Assembly (NCBI GenBank): GCA_016710235.1
Contig: JADJLG010000001.1
Coordinates: forward strand, 3,213,501 to 3,277,500
Length of the DNA: 64,000 nucleotides
Origin: Saprospiraceae bacterium
GTDB lineage: Bacteria; Bacteroidota; Bacteroidia; Chitinophagales; Saprospiraceae
Direction of reading: 5' to 3'
The notes below the pieces were generated by a model. The model saw only the letters and a program-made list of their open reading frames with translations. It did not search any database and was not told where the DNA came from. Both the position numbers and the translations under genes were made by a program. Shown here piece after piece: positions 10,525-19,500 of the stretch (position 1 is its first letter; each line of letters starts with the position of its first letter).

Positions 10525-11217
10525 TTAACGAACTACCCTAGGGTCAATGTTGATACCAGGGCTCATCGTAGAAGCCATGGAAATAGATTTAATATAAGTT
10601 CCTTTTGCAGAGGAAGGTTTGAGTTTGAGTATATTGGACAAGAATTCATTTGCATTCTCTCTAATCTTGTCCGCTGTAAATCCTACGCGGCCGATTGAAG
10701 AATGAATGATACCGAATTTGTCCACACGAAAAGCAATTTTACCACCTTTCACCTCATTGACAGCTCCTGCAATATCCATAGTAACGGTACCCGTTTTGGG
10801 GTTTGGCATTAATCCTCTTGGTCCAAGAATCCGACCAATCTTCCCAAGCTTTGCCATTACTGTAGGCATTGCTATTATTACATCAACATCTGTCCATCCA
10901 CCTTCAATTTTCTGGATATAATCATCCAAACCTACAAACTCAGCTCCAGCTGCTTTTGCATCAGCCTCTTTCTCTGGAGTACATAAGACCAAAACACGCT
11001 TTGTCTTACCTGTTCCATTTGGTAAAGTAACAGTACCTCGAATTGCCTGATCAGGTTTTCTTGGGTCCACACCCAGCCTTACGTGCAAATCAACAGAAGC
11101 GTTGAATTTTGCAACATTAACCTCTTTTACCAGGCTGCATGCCTCCTCGAGGTTGTACAATTTGGCAGCATCCACTTTGGGATCGACTTGCTGCCTTTTT
11201 TTACTTGTTTTTGCCAT
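10525..11217 (-). CDS. rplA: 50S ribosomal protein uL1
   Basis: 230 residues, standard length for L1. Conserved features include the SVDLHVRLGVDPRKPDQ block, the GLMPNPKTGTVT motif and a final STMSPGINID. L1 forms the mobile stalk by the E-site and in many bacteria represses its own L11-L1 mRNA. It is encoded between rplK and rplJ in the usual order. Confidence 0.97.
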   Translation of the reverse strand: MAKTSKKRQQVDPKVDAAKLYNLEEACSLVKEVNVAKFNASVDLHVRLGVDPRKPDQAIRGTVTLPNGTGKTKRVLVLCTPEKEADAKAAGAEFVGLDDYIQKIEGGWTDVDVIIAMPTVMAKLGKIGRILGPRGLMPNPKTGTVTMDIAGAVNEVKGGKIAFRVDKFGIIHSSIGRVGFTADKIRENANEFLSNILKLKPSSAKGTYIKSISMASTMSPGINIDPRVVR

Positions 11218-11281
11218 AATTTGAAGGTTTTAACATTCTACTCTTCGCAGAACTCCCTTTATTAATTGATGAATTTAAATT

Positions 11282-11725
11282 CTATTGCTGCCATGGGGCA
11301 TCACCTGTTACAGTAAGGCCCATACTTCTTGCTGTACCTGCAACCATTTTCATCGCTGACTCGATGGTAAAAGCGTTCAGATCCGGCATTTTGTTTTTTG
11401 CTATTTCTTCGATTTGAGCCCAAGTTACAGTCCCCACTTTCTTCCTATTGGATTCTGCTGATCCTTTTGGAACTTTAGTAGCTTCAAGAAGCTGGATAGA
11501 AGCAGGAGGAGATTTTACAACAAAGTCAAATGACTTATCTTTATATAAAGTGATTAGTACCGGTAATAATTTTCCCGGTGTATCCTGGGTTTTTGCATTA
11601 AATCGCTTACAAAACTCCATGATATTAATACCTTTGGAACCCAATGCAGGTCCTACAGGTGGAGCCGGATTGGCCTGACCTCCTTTAACCTGGAGCTTTA
11701 CGTATCCTTCGATTTCTTTTGCCAT
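11282..11725 (-). CDS. rplK: 50S ribosomal protein uL11
   Basis: 147 residues. The N-terminal motif VKLQVKGGQANPAPPVGPAL with the proline-rich segment (the thiostrepton-binding domain) and the C-terminal GTARSMGLTV rRNA-binding segment are diagnostic. It binds the GTPase-associated centre of 23S rRNA. It follows nusG after 12 bases and precedes rplA. Confidence 0.97.
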   Translation of the reverse strand: MAKEIEGYVKLQVKGGQANPAPPVGPALGSKGINIMEFCKRFNAKTQDTPGKLLPVLITLYKDKSFDFVVKSPPASIQLLEATKVPKGSAESNRKKVGTVTWAQIEEIAKNKMPDLNAFTIESAMKMVAGTARSMGLTVTGDAPWQQ

Positions 11726-11737
11726 AAGATTTAAATT

Positions 11738-12286
11738 TTAGTTGGTCTTCTCTACCTGCATGAAATTGAGTTCAACCTCAGTGCCTCGACCAAATATTTT
11801 TACAATTACTTTCAATTTTTTCTTCTCTTCATTAACTTCTTTGATGTCTCCGACAAAATCGTTGAAAGGGCCATCAATGATACGAACCGTTTCGCCAGCA
11901 ATAAATGGCTCGATCATGGTTTCACCTGCATCCAGAGATTCGTCTACTTTTCCAAGCATGCGATTTGCTTCGGCCTGAGACATCGGAAGTGGCACATTCT
12001 TTCCTAAAAAATGAATGATGTCCGGCATATTATTGATATGCTGGACAATTTCACCACTGAACTTAGATGGTATAGCTTCTACTAATAAATAACCTGGAAG
12101 AAGGTTTCTCTCCATGATTACTTTTTTGCTATTGCGAATCTTGTAAACTTTCTCAGAAGGAACTATCACCTGAGTGATAATCTCAGCCCAGCCTGAACGC
12201 TGGACTTCTTGTTCCAATCGTTCTCTGATCTTTTTTTCTTTCCCGCTTATGACCCGCAATGAGTACCACCTTTTTTCTTCTGACAT
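11738..12286 (-). CDS. nusG: transcription termination/antitermination factor NusG
   Basis: 182 residues. The N-terminal NGN domain (KRWYSLRVISGKEKKIRERL, LPGYLLVEA) binds RNA polymerase across the cleft. The C-terminal KOW domain (FIAGETVRIIDGPFNDFVGDIKEV, about residues 127-150) couples to NusE/S10 or Rho. It lies 13 bases downstream of secE, the classical secE-nusG pair, and leads into the L11-L1 genes. Confidence 0.97.
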   Translation of the reverse strand: MSEEKRWYSLRVISGKEKKIRERLEQEVQRSGWAEIITQVIVPSEKVYKIRNSKKVIMERNLLPGYLLVEAIPSKFSGEIVQHINNMPDIIHFLGKNVPLPMSQAEANRMLGKVDESLDAGETMIEPFIAGETVRIIDGPFNDFVGDIKEVNEEKKKLKVIVKIFGRGTEVELNFMQVEKTN

Positions 12287-12299
12287 GGTCTGGATTCGC

Positions 12300-12488
12300 T
12301 TACAAGCTATAAATAAAATTCAGAACCGTGTTAGTCACCAAATCCATGACGAAAATCACCAAAGCGATCAACAAACTGGCTATAATTACTACTCTGGCGC
12401 TGTCAAATAGATTTTGCCATGTCGGCCAGGTCACTTTATCGACCAGCTCGTGGTAGCTTTCCTTCAGATATAATTTGAGTTTTTCCAT
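12300..12488 (-). CDS. secE: preprotein translocase subunit SecE
   Basis: 62 residues, the short single-spanning form. A cytosolic amphipathic helix with the conserved ELVDKVTWPTW motif (about residues 14-24) precedes one transmembrane helix (VVIIASLLIALVIFVMDLV). SecE clamps SecY in the SecYEG channel. It is encoded between tRNA-Trp and nusG, as in many bacteria. Confidence 0.95.
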   Translation of the reverse strand: MEKLKLYLKESYHELVDKVTWPTWQNLFDSARVVIIASLLIALVIFVMDLVTNTVLNFIYSL

Positions 12489-12508
12489 AATTTGTTCTGA
12501 ACAATTTG

Positions 12509-12581
12509 CACGGGCAGAAGGACTTGAACCCTCAGCCTACGGTTTTGGAGACCGTCGCTCTGCCAGTTGAGCTATGCCCGT
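12509..12581 (-). tRNA. tRNA-Trp (anticodon CCA)
   Basis: Cloverleaf read on the minus strand: 7-bp acceptor ACGGGCA/TGCCCGT, D arm GCTC, anticodon stem ACGGT/ACCGT with loop CTCCAAA (anticodon CCA) and T loop TTCAAGT. The 3' CCA is not encoded. It sits between tuf and secE in the same transcription direction. Confidence 0.96.
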
Positions 12582-12586
12582 ATGAC

Positions 12587-12619
12587 ATAAGGAAGGGCCC
12601 TTGTAGGACCCATCCTTAT
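12587..12619 (-). promoter_or_regulatory. long imperfect hairpin between tuf and tRNA-Trp
   Basis: Arms 12606-12619 and 12587-12600 form a 14-bp stem with one T-T mismatch and one wobble, and a 5-base loop. No T tract follows, because the tRNA-Trp begins six bases later. It is better read as an RNA processing or mRNA 3'-end stabilising element than as a terminator. This is inferred from the fold alone. Confidence 0.5.
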
Positions 12620-12636
12620 CTCCCGGAATATTTTAA

Positions 12637-13833
12637 TTACTTAATAATTTCTGTCACCTGACCAGCACCAACTGTTCTACCACCTTCACGGATCGCAAAA
12701 CGCAATCCCTTCTCCATCGCAATCGGGCTAATCAATGTTACTTCCAAAGATATATTATCTCCAGGCATAACCATTTCTACTCCATCAGGTAGTTTACACT
12801 CTCCTGTTACGTCAGTTGTACGGAAGTAAAACTGCGGTCTGTAACCTTTGAAGAATGGGGTATGTCGTCCACCTTCTTCTTTTGAAAGAACGTAAACCTC
12901 ACACTTAAATTGCATATGTGGCTTAACGGAGCCAGCAGCGCAAATTACCATACCTCTTTTGATGTCATCTTTTTCGATACCTCTAAGTAACAAACCTGCG
13001 TTGTCGCCGGCTTCTCCCCTATCCAACAACTTACGGAACATCTCTACTCCAGTAATGGTTGAAGTCATAGGCTTGTCTTCCGGTTTCATCATACCGACGA
13101 TTTCCACAGTTTCACCTACTTTTACTACACCTCTTTCGATTCTACCAGTTGCAACTGTACCGCGACCAGTGATGGAAAAAACGTCTTCCACAGGCATCAA
13201 GAATGGTTGGTCTATCAATCTCACCGGCTCAGGGATATCTTTATCGACAGCAGCCATCAAATCATAGATCGCTTGTTTTCCAACAGGATCTCCTTCAAGA
13301 GCCTTAAGAGCGGAACCTTTGATAATAGATGCGTTGTTTCCGTCGAACTGATACTTATCCAACAATTCTCTTACTTCCATCTCAACGAGTTCCAACATTT
13401 CCGGATCTTCTACAAGGTCTACCTTGTTCATGAACACGACAATTTTTGGAACACCCACCTGACGAGCCAAGAGAATGTGCTCGCGAGTTTGAGGCATAGG
13501 GCCGTCAGTTGCAGCAACAACCAGGATTGCACCGTCCATCTGAGCAGCACCTGTAACCATGTTTTTCACATAGTCGGCGTGACCCGGACAATCCACGTGA
13601 GCATAGTGGCGATTTGCTGTTTCGTATTCTACGTGTGCAGTATTGATTGTGATACCTCTTTCTTTTTCTTCCGGAGCATTGTCGATGGAGTCATAGTCTT
13701 TTTTCTGAGCCAGACCCTGTTCAGCAAGAACAGAAGTAATTGCAGAGGTCAAAGTAGTTTTACCATGATCGACGTGTCCGATTGTACCGACGTTGACATG
13801 GGGTTTCGAACGATTGAAAGTTTCCTTTGCCAT
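12637..13833 (-). CDS. tuf: elongation factor Tu
   Basis: 398 residues. GTPase motifs are intact: G1 GHVDHGKTT, the switch I GITI region, G3 DCPGHADYVKNM and G4 NKVD. Domain 2 (GRGTVATGRIERG) and domain 3 (TDVTGECKLPDGVEMVMPGDN) follow. It delivers aminoacyl-tRNA to the ribosome. It lies directly behind four tRNA genes, the E. coli tufB arrangement. Only this tuf copy is in the window. Confidence 0.98.
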   Translation of the reverse strand: MAKETFNRSKPHVNVGTIGHVDHGKTTLTSAITSVLAEQGLAQKKDYDSIDNAPEEKERGITINTAHVEYETANRHYAHVDCPGHADYVKNMVTGAAQMDGAILVVAATDGPMPQTREHILLARQVGVPKIVVFMNKVDLVEDPEMLELVEMEVRELLDKYQFDGNNASIIKGSALKALEGDPVGKQAIYDLMAAVDKDIPEPVRLIDQPFLMPVEDVFSITGRGTVATGRIERGVVKVGETVEIVGMMKPEDKPMTSTITGVEMFRKLLDRGEAGDNAGLLLRGIEKDDIKRGMVICAAGSVKPHMQFKCEVYVLSKEEGGRHTPFFKGYRPQFYFRTTDVTGECKLPDGVEMVMPGDNISLEVTLISPIAMEKGLRFAIREGGRTVGAGQVTEIIK

Positions 13834-13898
13834 TGATAAGTATTTTAATGCTTGTAATCTTTTTTAAAGTATAAATTCAAAATATTTAATGTCTAAAG

Positions 13899-13970
<72 letters not shown>

Positions 13971-14030
13971 TTGTTAAGCAGGTCGCTTATTTTTCATTTC
14001 AGTTTTAGCTTGCATCTTTTGAAAAAACAG

Positions 14031-14103
14031 AGCGGGAGACGAGGCTCGAACCCGCGACCTACAGCTTGGAAGGCTGTCGCTCTACCAACTGAGCTACTCC
14101 CGC
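14031..14103 (-). tRNA. tRNA-Gly (anticodon TCC)
   Basis: Minus-strand cloverleaf: perfect 7-bp acceptor GCGGGAG/CTCCCGC, anticodon stem ACAGC/GCTGT with loop CTTCCAA (anticodon TCC) and T loop TTCGAGC. CCA is not encoded. Equivalent in position to E. coli glyT. Confidence 0.96.
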
Positions 14104-14310
14104 AGATGCTTTATATAGTAAAAGCTGAATTTCAAAATTTTTATTGTTTCAAACCTTTGTCTGAAAACATTATTATAAGAAATCGTCAATACATACAATA
14201 TATTGGCGAAATCAATTATTCACTCTTTAGACTTACATCTCTCTGTACCCGGCAAAGGGATCAGTGATGATTCTGAGGCAAATATGCTCTAGACTCCACT
14301 GACAAAATGA

Positions 14311-14396
14311 TGGTGGGGGTGATTGGACTCGAACCCATTCAGTCATAGACACCAGATTTACAGTCTGGCCCGGCTCTCCAACTCCGGCGCACCCCC
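14311..14396 (-). tRNA. tRNA-Tyr (anticodon GTA)
   Basis: Minus-strand class II tRNA with a long variable arm. Acceptor GGGGGTG/CACCCCC, anticodon stem CCAGA/TCTGG with loop CTGTAAA (anticodon GTA), T loop TTCGAGT. It is the only one of the six tRNA genes here whose 3' CCA is encoded (14311-14313). Equivalent in position to E. coli tyrU. Confidence 0.96.
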
Positions 14397-14471
14397 ATAC
14401 TTTCAACATCTTTGGCCGATTGTGGATTTTCCTGTTTTAAGAAATAACCGCATTGCCATTCAAAAAAGATG

Positions 14472-14544
14472 AGCCAGTGGACGGACTCGAACCCCCGACC
14501 AGCTGATTACAAATCAGCGGCTCTACCAACTGAGCTACACTGGC
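14472..14544 (-). tRNA. tRNA-Thr (anticodon TGT)
   Basis: Minus-strand cloverleaf: acceptor GCCAGTG/CACTGGC, anticodon stem GCTGA/TCAGC with loop TTTGTAA (anticodon TGT) and T loop TTCGAGT. CCA is not encoded. It is the first gene of the tRNA-tuf cluster, equivalent to E. coli thrU, with a terminator-like hairpin ending just before its 5' end. Confidence 0.96.
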
Positions 14545-14552
14545 TTCTCCTT

Positions 14553-14578
14553 AAAAAAGGGATACACTTTTATACCCC
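14553..14578 (-). terminator. terminator-like hairpin in the leader of the tRNA-tuf operon
   Basis: On the minus strand GGGGTATA (14571-14578) pairs with TGTATCCC (14559-14566): eight pairs including two wobbles, around a four-base loop. Six T's follow directly (14553-14558). This is the geometry of an intrinsic terminator. It can end the rpsU-xerC-hpf transcript, but it also lies downstream of the only TAnnTTTG box I see for the tRNA genes, so it may act as an attenuator. Confidence 0.65.
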
Positions 14579-14594
14579 TTCAAAATTTGAAGTG

Positions 14595-14602
14595 CAAAGA
14601 TA
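14595..14602 (-). promoter_or_regulatory. -7 box of the tRNA-tuf operon promoter
   Basis: TATCTTTG on the minus strand, a perfect match to the Bacteroidota -7 consensus TAnnTTTG, about 50 bases before tRNA-Thr(TGT). No clear -33 TTTG was recognised at the ideal distance, although the upstream stretch is T-rich. Confidence 0.6.
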
Positions 14603-14642
14603 TAATAAATTCAATTATTGAAAAAAGATTCTTTTGAGAATT

Positions 14643-14948
14643 TTATTCATTTTGCAACTTATCCATGTGCTTGCGGGCCTGCATCCTTAGGGAACCCATT
14701 GCTTCGGCGAGTGCTTTTTCAAATGACTTGTTAACACTTTTGGCAATGCAGGTTTTCTTCGGAAGGTCAACGATGATCTCAACTATCTTATCTTGTATTC
14801 GGGATACTTTTTCTAATCGCAAGACAATCCGTGCATGAATCTTATGTCCTTTGAGAAGACGTGAAAGACTTTGAACTTTGGATTCAATGTAGTTTAACAA
14901 CTTTTGATCAGCATCAAAATGAACGGACTGAATACTAACTGTCATCAT
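14643..14948 (-). CDS. hpf: ribosome hibernation-promoting factor, HPF/RaiA family
   Basis: 101 residues, the short HPF/RaiA type. It has the beta-alpha-beta-beta-beta-alpha pattern of the family: an N-terminal SIQSVHFDADQKLLNYIESKV, a middle strand segment (KVSRIQDKIVEIIVDLP) and a C-terminal helix (SFEKALAEAMGSLRMQARKH). The family binds the 30S decoding region and silences ribosomes in stationary phase. It lies 26 bases after xerC in the rpsU-xerC-hpf cluster, a neighbourhood common in Bacteroidota. Confidence 0.9.
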   Translation of the reverse strand: MMTVSIQSVHFDADQKLLNYIESKVQSLSRLLKGHKIHARIVLRLEKVSRIQDKIVEIIVDLPKKTCIAKSVNKSFEKALAEAMGSLRMQARKHMDKLQNE

Positions 14949-14974
14949 ACTTAATTGATTTTATTGTGAACGAA

Positions 14975-15868
14975 TTAAAAACTTGCTTTGGGGTGTGCTT
15001 TCATATATATTTCCTTGAGCTTCTCAATGCTTGAGTGAGTATATACTTGAGTGGATGCGAGACTGGCGTGCCCCAAGAGGGACTTCACAACATTGAGCTC
15101 TGCCCCATTATCCAATAAATGACTTGCAAAACTGTGTCTCAGTATATGTGGGCTGGTCCGGTGTATCGTGCTGTATGTGCCTGCCAATGTCTTAACCAGC
15201 CTGTAGACTGCTTCTGGATACATTGCCTTTCCGTTTTTTAATATTATCAGCCGATCTTCCCTCAAAACGTCGAGTTTGTTCCTAACTTCTAAATAACGTC
15301 TTATTTTTAAGATTAGTTCATCTAGAATGGGAATGATTCTCTCCTTGTTTCCTTTTCCTTTTACTTTAATAGTCATTCGGAAAAAATCAATATTTTCCTC
15401 CTTTAAAGCGATGAGTTCAGAACGCCTAAGACCGCATTGGTACAAGAGATTCATGATTAAATTATTGCGGGTGTCATCAAACTCATCGGACGAACCGAGG
15501 TCGAGCATTTTTTTCAATTCTGACTCATTAAAAATGGCAGGTAATCTTTTTCCGGATTTTGGTATAGTGATTTTCAGGAATGGATTTGGTTGGGTGTAAA
15601 TTCCTTTGTTAATCGCCCACTTTACAAATGACTGGAGCGATGAAATCTTACGCCGCAGCGATGCAGCTTGAGCTCCATTTGCAGCGAGCAGCACTAACCA
15701 GGCCCGGATGCATTTGTGGCTAAAAACGTCAAGATTTTCGCCCCAAGAGTGGACTTGAGCGAAATGTAAAAATTGAAGTAAGTCTGATTGGTATGCTAAA
15801 GTGGTGTGATCCGAATATCTCCTCTCAATGCGGAGAAACTGAATAAATTGTGCCACCGAGTTTTGCAT
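14975..15868 (-). CDS. xerC: tyrosine recombinase, XerC-like
   Basis: 297 residues, the normal size for XerC/XerD. An N-terminal SAM-like core-binding domain (FIQFLRIERRYSDHTTLAYQ) is followed by the catalytic domain. The catalytic residues are visible: Arg in CGLRRSELIAL, Lys in VKGKGNKER, His and Arg in HILRHSFASHLL, His in LLGHASLASTQ and nucleophile Tyr in VYTH. The role is chromosome dimer resolution at dif. It is embedded between rpsU and hpf, a conserved Bacteroidota position, so it is a housekeeping recombinase and not a mobile-element integrase. XerC versus XerD cannot be decided here. Confidence 0.88.
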   Translation of the reverse strand: MQNSVAQFIQFLRIERRYSDHTTLAYQSDLLQFLHFAQVHSWGENLDVFSHKCIRAWLVLLAANGAQAASLRRKISSLQSFVKWAINKGIYTQPNPFLKITIPKSGKRLPAIFNESELKKMLDLGSSDEFDDTRNNLIMNLLYQCGLRRSELIALKEENIDFFRMTIKVKGKGNKERIIPILDELILKIRRYLEVRNKLDVLREDRLIILKNGKAMYPEAVYRLVKTLAGTYSTIHRTSPHILRHSFASHLLDNGAELNVVKSLLGHASLASTQVYTHSSIEKLKEIYMKAHPKASF

Positions 15869-15921
15869 CCATCAAAGGTATGCAAAACCCTATAAATGTT
15901 ACTACAAAATATTATAAAAAA

Positions 15922-16116
15922 TTATAATGCGTTCTTGGTCACATAATCCTGCTTGCTTATCGCTTTGAGGATTTCTGTCCTACGCTCTACTGAAGGCTTT
16001 GTAAAATGCTTGCGTCTTCGCAGTTCTTTGAGTGTTTTGGCTTGTTCAAATTTCTTTTTGTACTTCTTTAAAGCCCTGTCAATGGATTCTGCGTCTTTAA
16101 CGTCTATAATGAGCAT
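15922..16116 (-). CDS. rpsU: 30S ribosomal protein bS21
   Basis: 64 residues, basic, with the bS21 signature IDRALKKYKKKFEQAKTLKE followed by LRRRKHFTKPSVERR. It sits on the 30S platform near the anti-Shine-Dalgarno sequence. First gene of the rpsU-xerC-hpf cluster; a TAnnTTTG box lies 20 bases upstream. Confidence 0.95.
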   Translation of the reverse strand: MLIIDVKDAESIDRALKKYKKKFEQAKTLKELRRRKHFTKPSVERRTEILKAISKQDYVTKNAL

Positions 16117-16135
16117 AATTTTTAAATTTGGAACG

Positions 16136-16143
16136 CAAAGATA
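16136..16143 (-). promoter_or_regulatory. -7 box upstream of rpsU
   Basis: TATCTTTG on the minus strand, a perfect TAnnTTTG match 20 bases before the rpsU ATG, giving a short leader. Confidence 0.6.
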
Positions 16144-16449
16144 TACGAATATCCTGAGTTTTCTATATCAACTCAAGCATTTTTTTCTACAAATGAGTAA
16201 AGCGTTCTGAATACATCTCTCTACCAAGTTGCAATATTTCATTATTCTAATCTTCAAATAACTTAAGCAGTGGAATGCTAAACCTAAATTGCAAAGTTGA
16301 TCGATATGATCTTGATTATTCAGAACCTTTCGGTCACATCAAAATCATTGATTTTGAATTCCATTTGGTTCTCACTTGGCTCCCAAAGCAAAATCCAGAT
16401 TACATTTAATTCGAAATCTACTGGTAGTCCATTTATAAGTCTGAGGCAT
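16144..16449. other. intergenic region between rpsU promoter and T9SS gene terminator
   Basis: About 300 bases between divergent-looking ends. It holds one unsupported 44-codon plus-strand ORF (16275-16409) without a promoter box, signal peptide or known motif. Nothing else was recognised. Confidence 0.4.
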
Positions 16450-16488
16450 CCATAAAAACAAAATGCCCCATTTCTGAGGCATTTTGTT
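16450..16488 (-). terminator. intrinsic terminator after the T9SS cargo gene trio
   Basis: On the minus strand an 11-bp stem (arms 16478-16488 and 16457-16467, AACAAAATGCC and complement) runs straight into a T tract (TTTTTATG). It lies 22 bases after the stop of the last gene of the trio. Confidence 0.8.
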
Positions 16489-16510
16489 ATAAACCGATAG
16501 ATTACAATAA

Positions 16511-19500
16511 TTACTTTTCGAATATCATTTTTCGAGTAGCAACATAGTCTTTTCCTTCCATTTTGTAGTACAACATACCACTACCGGTCAATTCGTTGGC
16601 CGGGATGGTCAACTCATTGTATCCTTTACTCGCCAAAACTTCTTTTCTCCAAATTTGCTTTCCATCAACTGAGTATATACTGATGATCACTGACTCATTT
16701 GAAGGCACCTTGAATGCTATCGCAGTTGTGTGCTTAAATGGATTTGGTTGGTTTTGGAACAGCTCATATTCCTGATGAGCAACATTGAGCTCTTTACTCC
16801 TCCAGTCGATATCCAAGATCTCAACATTCTCATTGTAAGCTTCTGCATCGAAACCATTTTCAAACATCAGCTTCACAGGAAGAGTCATCTGTGATGACAT
16901 TACTTTTCCTACCAAATAAAAGACGGGTTCGTCAGTTGCTGCAATGGATCCTGATGCATTCCAGCTCATTCTCACGACTGATTGTCCAGAAGCATTCCAT
17001 CCAAGGTTTGCACTTTGGATATCTATAGTCCCAGCTTCAATGTTGAACAATTCAAAGTTCGCTCTGTCATAAGTCAAACTCATTTGAAATCCTGTCAATT
17101 GTCCATTCCAACTTGCATACACAGGGACTTTGATGACATCACCCACTGGAGCATTAGATTTTTCAATTTCAAATTTTACCTTTTCAGCTGATCTAGACTG
17201 TGTTTTAGTCACCAGGTTGGTTGCTGCATTCTGATTTAAGTCTCCAATTTTAACTGCCATGAAATCATTATTCATATTCGGACCTTTCAAATTGAGTATA
17301 GAAATCATCTCTGGCCATACAGTTGGAGTCCAAGGATTAGTCGGATCTTCAAAATGGTGAGACATCGGTACAAATCTCCAAGATTTCTGATTGTTTTTGA
17401 ATTCTGAAGTTATCCCTAATATTGCTTTTCTCAATTCAGAAATATCTGAAGCTGTAATTGTCTTACTATTGTTAGCATCTGCAGCAATATATTGGTAAGG
17501 AGAATTGAATAATTTTACTCCTAAAATATGCTTTTGTATATATACGATATCAGCAGTAGATACACCATTGATCAAATCGTCATTCTTTCCAGGAACTATG
17601 TCATAATTTTCTCCTTCAATAAGGTCATTAAAGTTGTATGATCCAGATCCATCGCTCATCAATTCACTAGTGCCTGTACTAGAATTGCTGATATTCAGTT
17701 GAGCATTTTTCAATGGATTATTACTAGTTGCCATTACGAGTCCAAGTACAGAACCACCATTGGTAAACCTGTCTTGACATCTGTTGCCCACATTATCCTG
17801 AATCGTCAAAGTCGTACGACAGAATGAATTTCTATTTGAATTATCCCAAACATAAACAGTCAAACTGAAAGTAGCGGATTTTCCATTTGGAATACTATCG
17901 CATGTATAAGTACGAACAGTATCATTTTTGTTTGTTGAGAATGAGTATTTCAAACTTGCAAAAGGAGTACAATTATCATTGGTACTGCTTTCAATAAAAT
18001 CTCTTGCTTTTACATCTATCATACCATTCGAAGGCATAACTGTAATGATCAATCCAACTTTACAGAATGGACTTGGATCTTTGCAGTCATTTATTCTGAA
18101 GATTTGACTTTCAGTATCAACATTCCCACATCTATCTCTAACTTCCCATATTACTTTATGCTCTCCCGTTCTGTAATTACCACTAGCATTTTTGCCTGAT
18201 CCTCTTAAATCAATTGTATTATTGTTATCTAAATCAATAGAATAAGACCAAATCAAATCTGCCTCGTCCGTACAAACTGAAGTTGCACTACCTATCAATA
18301 TAATATTCCCTGCACAATTTACATCTGAAGCACAAACCTCCTTAGTTATTTTGCTCGAATCACTAATGATAGGCGCTACAGTATTTCTTACGTAAATCAC
18401 TTGGTCGAAATTACATATTCCGTCTTCAGTTCCACTATTGACATCATAAGTACACCAGTCAATTACCTTCCAGTGACGGATAATTTTCGCACAATATCCT
18501 CCAACATTATTGAATACTTCATCTTTATAACCAGCAATAACATTGTTACAAGCACCCGTTGGCCAGGTTGGAACTCCGGTCACTGAAGTCAGAGCTGCTG
18601 ACGCATCACATCCATTAATGGTTTTTTCTCCAATTAATGATGTATCCACTTTTGAACAATTAAATGGCGATAAGTCTTGAACAGTAATTATCTGTACACA
18701 ACTAACTTGTCCTCCTGAGGATGTATTCACATACCAATAGCGATTGACAACTCCTTGTGCACATTTCCAAGAAATGGTATCGTCACGATAGCTAGGAGTA
18801 AGATTTGGACATCCTCCTGTTACAGTGGCTCTGCCTAAAATCGTCAAATTGCTTAAATCGGTACCACAAGCCACAGTTTTATTTGATGGACGGGTAATCA
18901 CCGGTGGTATTTTATCTTGTACGGTAACTCTCACCATACAATCATTATATCTTCCGCCTTTGTCTTTGACTCGGAATACCACCGTCTGTACAATGCCTAC
19001 ATCTTTACAGCAGAATGTAATTGCAGTTTTGAAATTTGTATCAGAAGGAACACCACAACTATCTGCATTCATTCTTCTAATCAACATTGAATCCAATGAA
19101 CAATTGTCATAACTTCCATTGTCCACATTTTTAGCAAATAACTGACCGACTCCACTTTCATTCAATGTAACTACAGTATGCTCATCGCACACTGCAACCG
19201 GTGGCGTGTTATCCACAACGTTTACGTCAAATGTACATTTGCTTGAATTTCCACAATCATCTGTGAAAGTATAAACTAACCATTGACAGCCTAGAGTGAG
19301 GTTACTTACTCGGTAAGTTGAATCGTTAACTTTTGTAATTACGCCTTGTCCTTTGAAAGTACCATTTCCAGTACAGTTGGCTGGATCATCTGGAATAAAA
19401 TGCTCAATCGTATAAGTCCATGAAGAGCTTTCAGTAATGATATATGGTCTCAAACCATCATTATAAGAACCTAATCTTCTAGGGACAGGTGCCAGAATGG

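Noticed and set aside
13207..13836. 209-codon ORF antisense to tuf
   Set aside because: Complement of EF-Tu coding sequence; composition is that of a reverse-frame shadow, with no motif.
14975..15868. Tyrosine recombinase as a sign of an integrated element near the tRNA cluster
   Set aside because: It sits in the conserved rpsU-xerC-hpf housekeeping cluster, and no attachment repeats or phage genes are nearby.
16275..16409. 44-codon plus-strand ORF between rpsU and the T9SS trio
   Set aside because: No promoter box or recognisable feature; reported only as content of the intergenic region.
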